From Ignavibacteriota bacterium (lineage in GTDB: Bacteria; Bacteroidota; Ignavibacteria; Ignavibacteriales; Ignavibacteriaceae): a DNA stretch of 64,000 nucleotides. The notes under the pieces were generated by a model. That model did no database searches. It saw nothing but the letters and a program-made list of their open reading frames with translations, and was not told where the DNA came from. The stretch is taken from contig CP053447.1 of the NCBI GenBank assembly GCA_013285425.1, forward strand, positions 2,548,001-2,612,000, given 5' to 3'. The position numbers were made by a program, and so were the translations under genes. Of the stretch, positions 36,444 through 44,779 are shown piece by piece (the first letter of the stretch is position 1; every line of letters starts with the position of its first letter).

Positions 36444-37856
36444 TCATTGCCATCCGATTAAGTTTGGCGGAATCAGTAAAATAAATCCTAAAATAAAAAG
36501 TATTACCATCAATGGAAGCGCCCATTTTGCCCACTTTTCCCAGGGTACTTTAGCCATCGAAAGAGCGCCCATTGTTACCGCAGAAGTCGGGATAATTATG
36601 TTTGTATATTCTCCAAACTGAAAAGCTAAAATTGCTGTTTGTCTTGATACTCCTGCTAAATCTGAAAGCGGAGCCATTATCGGCATAGTAAGTGCAGCTT
36701 GCCCGCTTCCTGAATGAACAAAGAAATTAATAATCGCCTGTACAACAAACATTTTCTGTGAAGCAAAAATCGGAGAAGATGATTCAATAAAAGGAGAAAG
36801 ACCATATAAGATTGTATCTATTATTTGTCCATCTCTTGAAATAACCAATGTTGCTCTGGCTAATGCAACAATAAGCGCTGTTCCAACTAAGTCTTTAGCT
36901 CCATCTATAAATGCTTTTGTAAATTCATCAACTTTAAGTCCGCCGATAATTCCTACAACCACACCCATAATAAAAAACGCAGCAGAAATTTCTTCAATAT
37001 ACCAGCCAAGCTCTATTACACCAATCACAATTAAAATTAAACAAAGAGCAAATGCAGTTAATACAGCTTTATGTCTTGTAGAGAAATGATTGTTATTGTT
37101 GTATATAGTATCAAAATGTTCACCTTTTCTTCTTTGCTCATCCATTTCATAAGTCGGACTTATTTTAGGATTTTGGGATAATTTATTTACGTACCACAAC
37201 AGAAATAAAATTGCAACTGTTGTAGAGACAGCCCAACTGATAAATCTGTAACCAATTCCTGAAAACAAAGGAACATCTGCAATGCCTTGAGCAATACCAA
37301 CATTAAAGGGATTCAGGAACGCACTTGCAAATCCAACATGTGCCCCAACAAGCGGAATTGCAACACCAATTATTGAATCATATCCCAGAGCTAAACAAAT
37401 CGGTACAATTATTAAAACAAATGGAATTATTTCTTCATTCATCCCAAATGTTGCACCGCCAATTGAGAACATTAACATAATAACAGGAATGAAGAGTTTT
37501 TGAAGCAGCTTGGAATCTTTATGTGCTCTGGCAAGTTTACTAATTAATGAATTAATTGCATCAGTTTTTGCCAATACATTAAATGCACCGCCAACAAATA
37601 ATATAAATCCTATTATTAAACCAGCCTCAACAAATCCTTTAAGAGGTGCAATAAACAATGCCAAAAACCCCTGTGGATTATTATCAACATATTTAAATGA
37701 ATTCTGAACAACAACTTCCCGCCCATTTACAACTGCCCTCTCATATTGTCCGCCAGGAATTATCCATGTTAATATTGCAATTAGGACCAATAATGAAAAA
37801 ATCAGCAGATAAGTATTTGGTACCTTAATCTTAAATCTCTTTTTTGATTCTGTCAT
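36444..37856 (-). CDS. YfcC-family (C4-dicarboxylate / basic amino acid carrier-like) membrane transporter
   Basis: Polytopic inner-membrane carrier of 470 residues in the YfcC/DcuC-like superfamily. The N-terminal VPNTYLLIFSLLVLIAILTWIIPGG-type start (cut here into KVPNTYLLIFS and LTWIIPGGQYER) is typical, as are SIGGATFGMNEEIIPFVLI and the C-terminal FFVHSGSGQAALTMPIMAPL. Relatives transport dicarboxylates, arginine/ornithine or short peptides; the substrate is not clear. Its ATG overlaps the stop of the S51 peptidase gene (ATGA), which suggests uptake of products of that enzyme. Confidence 0.87.
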   Translation of the reverse strand: MTESKKRFKIKVPNTYLLIFSLLVLIAILTWIIPGGQYERAVVNGREVVVQNSFKYVDNNPQGFLALFIAPLKGFVEAGLIIGFILFVGGAFNVLAKTDAINSLISKLARAHKDSKLLQKLFIPVIMLMFSIGGATFGMNEEIIPFVLIIVPICLALGYDSIIGVAIPLVGAHVGFASAFLNPFNVGIAQGIADVPLFSGIGYRFISWAVSTTVAILFLLWYVNKLSQNPKISPTYEMDEQRRKGEHFDTIYNNNNHFSTRHKAVLTAFALCLILIVIGVIELGWYIEEISAAFFIMGVVVGIIGGLKVDEFTKAFIDGAKDLVGTALIVALARATLVISRDGQIIDTILYGLSPFIESSSPIFASQKMFVVQAIINFFVHSGSGQAALTMPIMAPLSDLAGVSRQTAILAFQFGEYTNIIIPTSAVTMGALSMAKVPWEKWAKWALPLMVILFILGFILLIPPNLIGWQ

Positions 37857-38704
37857 TTAATTACTTGCTTGGTTTTCATATCAAATTTATCCCCGGAAAT
37901 AAGAACCTGTAATTTCATATCAGTTATTCCAAGGTTTCCGTTTTTATCTTCTCTGATATTTTTTCCGTTTGTCGGATCATAAACCAAAACCTGATTACTT
38001 CCTATGACTTCAAAAGTTTCATCAGGATAAACAATAATTGCAGTTGATTCATCAATAGAAATCCCAAATAAATCCGGATGTTCAATTAAAGCTGAAATAG
38101 TTCGGTTGTGTCTTTTACGCTTTAAAAAATGCTGATCAACAATTACATTTTTAAGAAATCCAAATCCTCTTTTTACTTCTACATTGCCTCTTTCAATTGT
38201 AACAAAAGAAGCTGATGAATCCTTATTTACTAATTCATTCCCCGTAATCATTACCTCACTCATAACAGCAGCACCTGCACTTGAGCCGCCGACAACTCCG
38301 CCATTGTTATAAATATCAAATACTTTCTGAAGTAACTTAGTTCCAAGCATATCATGAGTTAAAACACTTTGGTCTCCGCCAAGAAAGAAAACTGCATTTG
38401 CCCAATCCATTTTATTCAGATTAGATTTATCATCTGCTGTTTCTTTTGTAAAAAGTAAATACTGCGCCTGTGCACCAAGATCATTAAATTCCTTAACCTG
38501 AACTTCACTCCAATAAACCGGATCTGAACCGGCGTTTGGAATAACAATAATTTTTGCATTAGAACCACCGGCAAGCTCAACATATTTTTTAACAATCTCT
38601 GTTGTTTGAACTCCGCCGACAATTACAAGCTTACCTTTAGTTTGAGAACAATAAATTGGAGAAGTTAATAATATTATAATGATACCGAGTATAATTCTTT
38701 TCAT
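37853..38704 (-). CDS. Cyanophycinase-like S51 peptidase (single domain)
   Basis: Compact 283-residue S51 serine hydrolase with a signal peptide (IIIILLTSPIYCSQ). Recognisable elements are KLVIVGGVQTTEIVKKYVE, KIIVIPNAGSD, the AVFFLGGDQSVLTHDML motif, and the nucleophile serine in GVVGGSSAGAAVMSEV; the domain also has GFLKNVIVDQHFLKRKRHNRT in shorter form (VDQHFLKRKRHNR), matching the cyanophycinase histidine-arginine region. It is closer to classical cyanophycinase size than the 690-residue paralogue at 24.8 kb. It may release beta-Asp-Arg or similar dipeptides; this is inference. Confidence 0.88.
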   Translation of the reverse strand: MKRIILGIIIILLTSPIYCSQTKGKLVIVGGVQTTEIVKKYVELAGGSNAKIIVIPNAGSDPVYWSEVQVKEFNDLGAQAQYLLFTKETADDKSNLNKMDWANAVFFLGGDQSVLTHDMLGTKLLQKVFDIYNNGGVVGGSSAGAAVMSEVMITGNELVNKDSSASFVTIERGNVEVKRGFGFLKNVIVDQHFLKRKRHNRTISALIEHPDLFGISIDESTAIIVYPDETFEVIGSNQVLVYDPTNGKNIREDKNGNLGITDMKLQVLISGDKFDMKTKQVIK

Positions 38705-38705
38705 A

Positions 38706-39800
38706 TTATTCTTTCTTAACTAATTCTAAAGCTATTTCTGCAGATTTAATTAAATCTTCGATGTAAATAAACTCTTCATTGGAATGGGGGTTTTGCGCTC
38801 CGATTCCAATATTTACTGATTCTATTCCTCTGCCATTTAATGAGTTTGCATCGCTGCCCCCGAGAGAGATTGTCGGATTAGGTTCTAATCCCACTTTATT
38901 TAACACTCTGGTAATTTCTTTATACACAAATGCACTTTCCGGAATTGTGTAAGGTAAAAAATCCCAGAAATGATTTACTTCTACTTTTGCACCAATTTTT
39001 TCAGCTTCTGAGTTAAATATGCTTACAAGCAGATTAAAATTATCTTCAGCCTTTTTAAGATTAAATGATCTGACTTCGCCTTCAAGTTCTGTAAGCTCCG
39101 GAATAACATTTACGGCTGAACCACTTTTTAACAATCCAATATTCATTGTAGTCTCTTCATCAATCCTGCCAAGCGGTAATTGACTGATTGCCTTGGCAGC
39201 AGCTTGCATAGAATTGATGCCTTTTTCCGGTGAGATACCTGAGTGTGAAGCTTTTCCGATTATTTTGATCGTTAAACCGATTGAACCACAGGCTGAGTAA
39301 ATAAAATTTCCGGGGCGGTAACCAGAATCAAAAATGAACCCGTGTTTGATTTTTCCATTTACTCCAAGATTTTTTGATCCGAAGAGTGTTGTTTCTTCAC
39401 AAGTTGTAAATGCAACTGTGAAATCTTTAACCGGAATCCTTTCCAAAGCGATTTTTTCAAGAGTAAAAAGTAAAGCAGCAACACCAGCCCGATTATCAAC
39501 TCCAAGCACAGTATCTCCGGAAGATGTGATTTTATCTTCAGAAATAATTGGTTTTACATCTTTAGTCGGGCGTGCGGTATCCATATGGGATAATAAAACG
39601 AAATCACCGCCAGTCCCAATCTTACAAATAAGATTTCCTGTGTTACTATTAGTAAGTTGACTTGAATCATCTTCTTCAATCTGATAATTAAGTTTACTAA
39701 GAAAGGTTTTAATGAAATCAGCAAGAGGTTTTTCATTGCCCGATAGTGCATTTATTCTGGCAACTTCTATGAAAAGATTTATTAGTCTTTGTTCGTTCAT
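38706..39800 (-). CDS. M20 family (PepT-like) metallopeptidase
   Basis: Cytoplasmic di-zinc aminoacylase/peptidase of 364 residues without signal peptide. Zinc ligands and catalytic residues are seen in order: H and D in LLSHMDTARPT, D in LGVDNRAGVAALL, the glutamate pair in TTCEETTLFGS, D in FIFDSGYRP, and H in AQNPHSNEEFIY. The dimerisation domain contains GKASHSGISPEKGINS. It overlaps nearly with the S51 gene (1-base gap), so these two plus the carrier form one unit that would import and split dipeptides. Confidence 0.9.
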   Translation of the reverse strand: MNEQRLINLFIEVARINALSGNEKPLADFIKTFLSKLNYQIEEDDSSQLTNSNTGNLICKIGTGGDFVLLSHMDTARPTKDVKPIISEDKITSSGDTVLGVDNRAGVAALLFTLEKIALERIPVKDFTVAFTTCEETTLFGSKNLGVNGKIKHGFIFDSGYRPGNFIYSACGSIGLTIKIIGKASHSGISPEKGINSMQAAAKAISQLPLGRIDEETTMNIGLLKSGSAVNVIPELTELEGEVRSFNLKKAEDNFNLLVSIFNSEAEKIGAKVEVNHFWDFLPYTIPESAFVYKEITRVLNKVGLEPNPTISLGGSDANSLNGRGIESVNIGIGAQNPHSNEEFIYIEDLIKSAEIALELVKKE

Positions 39801-39894
39801 CTGTAATTTGTGTTACAATATTATAAGTTGATGTAATAACTATTACAGGTTACTAAAAATTTTTACCTAAGTCAATATGTTCGGAGAAAAAAAA

Positions 39895-40251
39895 TTATTG
39901 ATCTTCTTCGTTATATAGTTCGAGTTCTCCTTTCTTAATATATCCATCTTTGATAAGTGAATCGCCGGATTTATAAAGTATAATACTCACTTCATTAGTC
40001 TGAAAATAGCCGGTGGATTCTATTTTTACTCCATTAATTTCTTTGCTAACCTTTACTTTTGAAATTAACTTATCATCATTAATGATTAGCTTATCAATTT
40101 TTGTTTTTTTCCCCTGAAGATTAGATAAAGCCCAATACACTCCTTTTTTTGCATTCACTAATGCAGTTTCAATATCAGATTCTGTTTTTGTTTGGGAATG
40201 AGCAAAAAAAGCTAAAATTGAAAATAAAGTGAAAATTAAAATAACCCTCAT
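39895..40251 (-). CDS. Small exported protein of unknown function (118 residues)
   Basis: A signal peptide (MRVILIFTLFSILAFFAHS) is followed by about 95 residues of mixed charge and alternating hydrophobic pattern (VYWALSNLQGKKTKIDKLII, then KVSKEINGVKIESTGYF). No family is recognised. It is transcribed divergently from the first TetR gene and lies 94 bases upstream of the M20 gene, so it may be a separate transcript. Confidence 0.65.
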   Translation of the reverse strand: MRVILIFTLFSILAFFAHSQTKTESDIETALVNAKKGVYWALSNLQGKKTKIDKLIINDDKLISKVKVSKEINGVKIESTGYFQTNEVSIILYKSGDSLIKDGYIKKGELELYNEEDQ

Positions 40252-40335
40252 GACACCCTCTCTTTATTTATTGATATGCAAATTTTGTAACTAGTTTGCT
40301 TATTGACAACAATTCAGCAGATTATTTTCTATCAC

Positions 40336-40394
40336 TTGACAACTGAAAGTAAAAACAATATATTGGAAACTAAAAAAACGAAAATAGTTTCCAA
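40336..40394 (+). promoter_or_regulatory. Promoter and perfect inverted-repeat operator upstream of the first efflux TetR
   Basis: TTG at 40336-40338, then 20 bases, then TATATTGG at 40359-40366 fits the Bacteroidota promoter pattern. Overlapping its downstream end is a perfect 10-bp inverted repeat TTGGAAACTA (40363-40372) / TAGTTTCCAA (40385-40394) with a 12-base spacer, ending 8 bases before the TetR ATG. The location and symmetry are those of an autoregulatory TetR operator. The repeat leaves room for an AAGAGGAATA ribosome-binding site. Confidence 0.7.
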
Positions 40395-40402
40395 GAGGAA
40401 TA

Positions 40403-41011
40403 ATGAAAGAACAAGAAAAAATAATTCAGCATACCGAAGAAAAACTTTTCCGTGATGGATTTTATAAAACCACAATGGATGAAATCGCCTCAGAACTGCG
40501 AATGAGTAAAAAAACTATTTACAAGTTTTTTCCATCGAAGGATGAGCTTGTACATGCAATTGTGAAGTTTTTTATGAACAGGATGAAAAATAAAATCGTC
40601 CCTGCTTTGCAATCGGATAAGAACGCAATAGAGAAACTCGGTGATTTGATAAATATTCTTGCAAAAGCTTCTGAAAAAATTTCAGTCTCAAGAATGGAAG
40701 AGTTAAAAAGACATTACCCTTCACTCTGGAATGAGATTGATAATTTCAGAACAGAGATGATGTTCGGTAATATTACCAAAGTCATCGACCAGGGTAAAAA
40801 GGAAGGTTTATTTCTTGATTACCCAACTAACTTAATTATGAACGTGCTTGTTGCTTCAGTAAGATCTATTGTAAATCCTGATTTTATAATGAATAACAAT
40901 TTCTCAATCATTGAAGCCGCACGTTATGCATTCCAGATCGTTATCGGAGGAATACTTACAAACGAAGGAAAAAAAGAGTTTAATAAATCATTCAGCAAGG
41001 TATTACAATGA
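40403..41011 (+). CDS. TetR/AcrR family regulator of efflux operon copy 1
   Basis: A 202-residue repressor with the N-terminal TetR helix-turn-helix (TMDEIASELRMSKKTIYKFF, PSKDEL) and a helical ligand-binding C-terminal domain. It is the first gene of the first efflux operon, and its stop overlaps the HlyD start (ATGA), so it is co-transcribed with its targets. A perfect inverted repeat lies just upstream. It is homologous to the TetR at 49285 but clearly diverged, and their upstream operators differ, pointing to different inducer or DNA specificity. Confidence 0.9.
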   Translation: MKEQEKIIQHTEEKLFRDGFYKTTMDEIASELRMSKKTIYKFFPSKDELVHAIVKFFMNRMKNKIVPALQSDKNAIEKLGDLINILAKASEKISVSRMEELKRHYPSLWNEIDNFRTEMMFGNITKVIDQGKKEGLFLDYPTNLIMNVLVASVRSIVNPDFIMNNNFSIIEAARYAFQIVIGGILTNEGKKEFNKSFSKVLQ

Positions 41012-41979
41012 AAAAGTTAGTATTGTTTTTGTCAGTAGTATTACTGGTTTTGCTTTCAGGCTGCGGTAATAACGGACCATATAAAAATATTGAAGCTTCA
41101 GGAACAATAGAATCAACCAATATTGTTGTCAGCTCAAAATCTGCCGGAAGTATTCTTTTAGTAAATTTTCCTGAAGGCGAAAAGGTAAATATCGGTGATA
41201 CTGTTCTTATTATTGATCACGAACAACTTGATATTCAGCTCCTACAGGCAAAAGCTGCAAAGGATGCTGCAGAAGCGCAGTTAAACCTTATGCTAAAAGG
41301 TGCCAGACCGGAAGACATCAGCCTTGCTGAACAAAATTTTAATCAGGCAAAAGTTAATTTTGAAACTGCCGAGAGAGATAAAAACCGGATGCAGAATTTA
41401 TACGACTCACGCTCAATTACTCAGAAACAATTTGAAGATGCTTATGCAAGATTTGAATTAATGAGCGCACAGCTAAAATCCGCACAGGAAAATTATGATA
41501 AAATAAAAAAGATTTTCAGACCTGAAGAAATTGAGCAGGCACGTGCAAATCTAAATAAAGCAATTGCAGGTGTTGAATTGTTAAAGAAAAATATTCGTGA
41601 TTGTTATGTAGTCTCACCAATAAATGGTTTTCTTGTTAAAACATTTGTTGAACGCGGAGAAAGTGTTACGCCAATGTCTTCACTTTTTAAAGTCTCGGAT
41701 CTCGATATTGTTGAACTGGTAATTTATGTATCAACCGAAGAGCTTGGTTATGTTAAGCTGGGACAGGAAGCAGATGTAACTATTGATGCCTTCAAGGACA
41801 AAGTTTATAAAGGAAAAGTAACTTACATTTCTCCCGAAGCTGAGTTCACTCCCAAAAACATTCAAACAAAAGATGAACGCACCAAACTTGTATTTGCTGT
41901 GAAGATTACAATTCCGAATAAGGAATATGACCTTAAATCAGGTATGCCGGCGGATGCGGTAATAAAAATGCAAAATTAA
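41008..41979 (+). CDS. HlyD/YbhG-like periplasmic adaptor lipoprotein, copy 1
   Basis: Membrane fusion protein that bridges the ABC permease and TolC. A lipobox LLSGC places the acylated cysteine at residue 19. The biotinyl-lipoyl half EASGTIESTNIVVSSKSAGS is followed by a helical hairpin rich in AEAQL/EQNFNQAK repeats, the returning lipoyl half VVSPINGFLVKTFVERGESV, and a beta-barrel domain ending in SGMPADAVIKM. At 323 residues its size matches YbhG. The protein ends in MQN where copy 2 ends in VYL, just before the four-helix-bundle insertion, so the 3' end may have been altered by it. Confidence 0.92.
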   Translation: MKKLVLFLSVVLLVLLSGCGNNGPYKNIEASGTIESTNIVVSSKSAGSILLVNFPEGEKVNIGDTVLIIDHEQLDIQLLQAKAAKDAAEAQLNLMLKGARPEDISLAEQNFNQAKVNFETAERDKNRMQNLYDSRSITQKQFEDAYARFELMSAQLKSAQENYDKIKKIFRPEEIEQARANLNKAIAGVELLKKNIRDCYVVSPINGFLVKTFVERGESVTPMSSLFKVSDLDIVELVIYVSTEELGYVKLGQEADVTIDAFKDKVYKGKVTYISPEAEFTPKNIQTKDERTKLVFAVKITIPNKEYDLKSGMPADAVIKMQN

Positions 41980-42054
41980 TAGATTACAAAATTTCAAGAT
42001 TTATTGAACGCTTATTATTATAAAAAAATTTAATATTCAATTTCGGAGATTGAG

Positions 42055-42477
42055 ATGAAAGTAAAAACATTTGAGGACTTGCAAGTTTTGCAGGATGCCA
42101 GAACATTTGTTAAATCAATCTAAGAATTGACATCGTTAGAAAACTTTAGAAAAGATTATGGCCTTAAGGATCAAATACAGCGTGCAGCCGTATCAATTAT
42201 GAATAATATTGCAGAAGGATTTGAAACGGATAATAATAAGGAATTCAGAAATTTTTTAGGATATGCAAAAGGTTCTGCTGGTGAGGTAAGATCAATGTTA
42301 TTTGTAGCTATTGACGTTAACTATATATCAAAAGATAAGTTTGATGAGAATTATAAGCAAGCAATCAATGTTATTACACAGATTTCTAACTTCAAGAAAT
42401 ATTTATACAACTACGCAGTTAAAGAAAAAGTAAATAAAATGAAGATGTTCATTATTCATCTTCTGAGCATTAATTAA
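42055..42477 (+). pseudogene. Four-helix-bundle (S23/IVP family) gene with in-frame stop, inside efflux operon copy 1
   Basis: Reading from the ATG at 42055 (preceded by GGAGATTGAG) gives the usual family start MKVKTFEDLQVLQDARTF, then codon 23 is TAA (42121-42123) where the family normally has a tyrosine-type residue (…KSI-stop-ELTS). The frame then continues uninterrupted through RKDYGLKDQIQRAAVSIMNN, IAEGFETDN and EFRNFLGYAKGSAGEVRS to 42477. One base change (TAA from TAT/TAC) explains this. A TTG at 42127 could allow a shortened product. The gene separates HlyD from ATPase 1; copy 2 has only 17 bases there. A weak inverted repeat flanks it (TGCAAAATTAAT near 41970, ATCAATTTTGCA near 42480). 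Confidence 0.85.
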
Positions 42478-42515
42478 AAATCAATTTTGCAACTTTGTAC
42501 TCTTGCAATTACGAA

Positions 42516-43430
42516 ATGAATAATATAATTAAAATAGAAAATCTTAAACGAAGTTATGCGAATATTGTAGCTGTAAACGGTGTATCGTATTCAGTAGGGA
42601 AAGGTGAAATGTTTGGTTTGGTGGGACCTGATGGAGCGGGAAAAACAACAACTATCAGAATGCTGATTGGGCTTTTAAATCCTGATTCAGGAATTGCGGA
42701 GGTACTTGGTTATAATATAAGAACTCAGAAAAATAAAATTAAAAACGAGATCGGATATCTATCACAAAAATTTTCACTGTATGGAGATCTGACTGTTGAT
42801 GAAAACATAGAATTCTTTGCTGATATTCACGGAGTTAAAAACTATAAAGCTAGAAGAAACGAATTGCTTGAGTTTACAAGATTAACTCCATTCCGTGACC
42901 GTCTTGCTGATAAACTTTCCGGAGGTATGAAACAAAAGCTTGCACTCGCCTGTACTTTAATTCACAAACCAAAAATTATTTTTCTTGATGAACCAACAAC
43001 AGGAGTTGATCCTGTTTCAAGAAGGGATTTCTGGAAGATACTTTCCAACCTTCTTAAAGAAGAAATAACAATCTTTATGACTACCCCCTATCTTGACGAA
43101 GCTGAGCGGTGCAATAAAATCGCTTTGATGAACAAAGGTAATATTATAAGCTGGGATACTCCAAAGAATATTAAAGCTTCACTCAGCGGTCAAATAGTTG
43201 AAATTGTATGCTATCCAAGCCGCACAGCATACAATATTATTAAAGCAAACACGAGCTATGAAGTTCAAATGTATGGCGACAGACTTAATGTAACGATTCA
43301 GAATTATAATGAACAATTTAAGGAACTAGAAAAACTCCTTGTTGATAATAATGTTGATTTACATGACCACCGGGTTATTCCGCCATCGCTGGAAAATGTT
43401 TTTATTCACTTGATAAGTAAAGCATCCTAA
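42516..43430 (+). CDS. ABC transporter ATPase 1 (YbhF N-half-like), efflux copy 1
   Basis: Nucleotide-binding subunit of 304 residues, matching the first half of the fused E. coli YbhF. Walker A is GPDGAGKTT at 37-45, the Q-loop is IGYLSQKFSLYGDL, the signature is DKLSGGMKQKLALAC, and Walker B is FLDEPTTGVDPVSRRDF. The switch position reads FMTTPYLDEAERC: the usual histidine is proline, so this ATP site is probably degenerate. The ATG at 42516 is chosen over an upstream TTG. It must pair with ATPase 2 (45227) to form an asymmetric dimer under the two permeases. Confidence 0.93.
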   Translation: MNNIIKIENLKRSYANIVAVNGVSYSVGKGEMFGLVGPDGAGKTTTIRMLIGLLNPDSGIAEVLGYNIRTQKNKIKNEIGYLSQKFSLYGDLTVDENIEFFADIHGVKNYKARRNELLEFTRLTPFRDRLADKLSGGMKQKLALACTLIHKPKIIFLDEPTTGVDPVSRRDFWKILSNLLKEEITIFMTTPYLDEAERCNKIALMNKGNIISWDTPKNIKASLSGQIVEIVCYPSRTAYNIIKANTSYEVQMYGDRLNVTIQNYNEQFKELEKLLVDNNVDLHDHRVIPPSLENVFIHLISKAS

Positions 43431-43443
43431 AGAGGTATCAGTA

Positions 43444-44760
43444 ATGAAAAAAATTATTTTATTATACATAACGATAATATCATCTCTTTATCCGCAAACT
43501 CAAAAATTAACTCTGCAGGAAAGTATTGAGCTGGGATTAAATAACAGCAAAGATTTAAGAATTACTCAATCAAAATTAAAAAGTTCTGATGCAAAAGTTT
43601 CAGAAGTTAATTCGATGTTTTTTCCGCAGTTGAAATTTACTGCAAACTATACACGTTTAAGCGATAACGTTCCTCCGTTTGAGGTTACAACTCCGTTTTC
43701 TCCTGTGCCAATAAAAATATCTGAACCAGTATTGAATAATTATTATCTGAGGTTATCACTTCAACAGCCTTTATTTACAGGGCTAAAACTATTGTCATCC
43801 AAAAAAGCAGCAGACTATAATTTCAATGCGGCTGAATCAGATTATTCAAAAGAGATGAATGAGACTGCAATGAATATTCATTCATTATTCTGGAACTATT
43901 ACAGAGCTAATGAAATAAGAAATCTGTTAAAGAAAAGTTTGGGACAAATTGAAAATCATCTTAAAGACACTAAGAACTATCTCGATAACGGACTTACAAC
44001 TCAAAATGATTATCTGAAATTACAAGTGCAGTATTCAAATACTCAACTTCAATTGATCGAAGCAGAAAACAATCTGGAAGTTACTCGGGCAATGTTTAAT
44101 AAAGCACTCGGACTTCCGCTTGAAGCAAAAACCGAAATTGTTACTGATGAATTAGAAGTTCAGAACATAAATTATAATTCCGATGAACTGATTAAAGAAG
44201 CAAAAATAAATCGTGATGAGATTGAATCATTGTCTTATAAGTTAAAAGCTGCCGAAGAAAGTATTGCTTCAGCCAGATCGGGGTGGTTTCCAAGTGTTTA
44301 CTTGTCCGGTAATTATTATTACAGTAATCCTAATACAAGATTTCAACCACTATCTGATAAATGGAATGATACCTGGGATGTTGGAGTAACTTTAAGCTGG
44401 GATGTTTGGGATTGGGGAATAACTTCATCTAAAACTACTCAGGCAGAAGAGCTTTCTGTTCAAACTAAAGCATTACTTGAAAAACTGACTGATAACATTG
44501 AAATTGAAGTCTATAAAAGTTATCTGAATCTTATTAAATCAAAAGAGAAGGTGGATGTCAGCAAACTCAGTCTTAATCAGGCATCAGAAAATTATCGCAT
44601 CACATCTGAAAAATACAAAGAGCAATTAGCTACAAGTACCGATCTGATCGATGCAGAGATTTCTGAGCTTCAGGCAGCAACTAATCTGACTTCATCACTG
44701 ATTGAATATCATCTTGCAAAAGTAAAACTGCATTTGGTTATAGGGAGAAGAATTTATTGA
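43444..44760 (+). CDS. TolC-like outer-membrane efflux protein, copy 1
   Basis: Outer-membrane factor of 438 residues completing the tripartite pump. A signal peptide (LLYITIISSLYPQT) is followed by two OEP repeats: LTLQESIELGLNNSKDLRI, NEVN-type strand region with YTRLSDNVPPF, QPLFTGLKLLSSKKAA, then a second half with GWFPSVYLSGNYYYSN, LSWDVWDWG, and the helical AEELSVQTKALLEKL to STDLIDAEISELQAA. Thirteen bases separate it from ATPase 1. It is placed between the two ATPase genes in both copies, an unusual order. Confidence 0.93.
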   Translation: MKKIILLYITIISSLYPQTQKLTLQESIELGLNNSKDLRITQSKLKSSDAKVSEVNSMFFPQLKFTANYTRLSDNVPPFEVTTPFSPVPIKISEPVLNNYYLRLSLQQPLFTGLKLLSSKKAADYNFNAAESDYSKEMNETAMNIHSLFWNYYRANEIRNLLKKSLGQIENHLKDTKNYLDNGLTTQNDYLKLQVQYSNTQLQLIEAENNLEVTRAMFNKALGLPLEAKTEIVTDELEVQNINYNSDELIKEAKINRDEIESLSYKLKAAEESIASARSGWFPSVYLSGNYYYSNPNTRFQPLSDKWNDTWDVGVTLSWDVWDWGITSSKTTQAEELSVQTKALLEKLTDNIEIEVYKSYLNLIKSKEKVDVSKLSLNQASENYRITSEKYKEQLATSTDLIDAEISELQAATNLTSSLIEYHLAKVKLHLVIGRRIY

Positions 44761-44779
44761 GAAGCCAGAAGTCAGGAGT

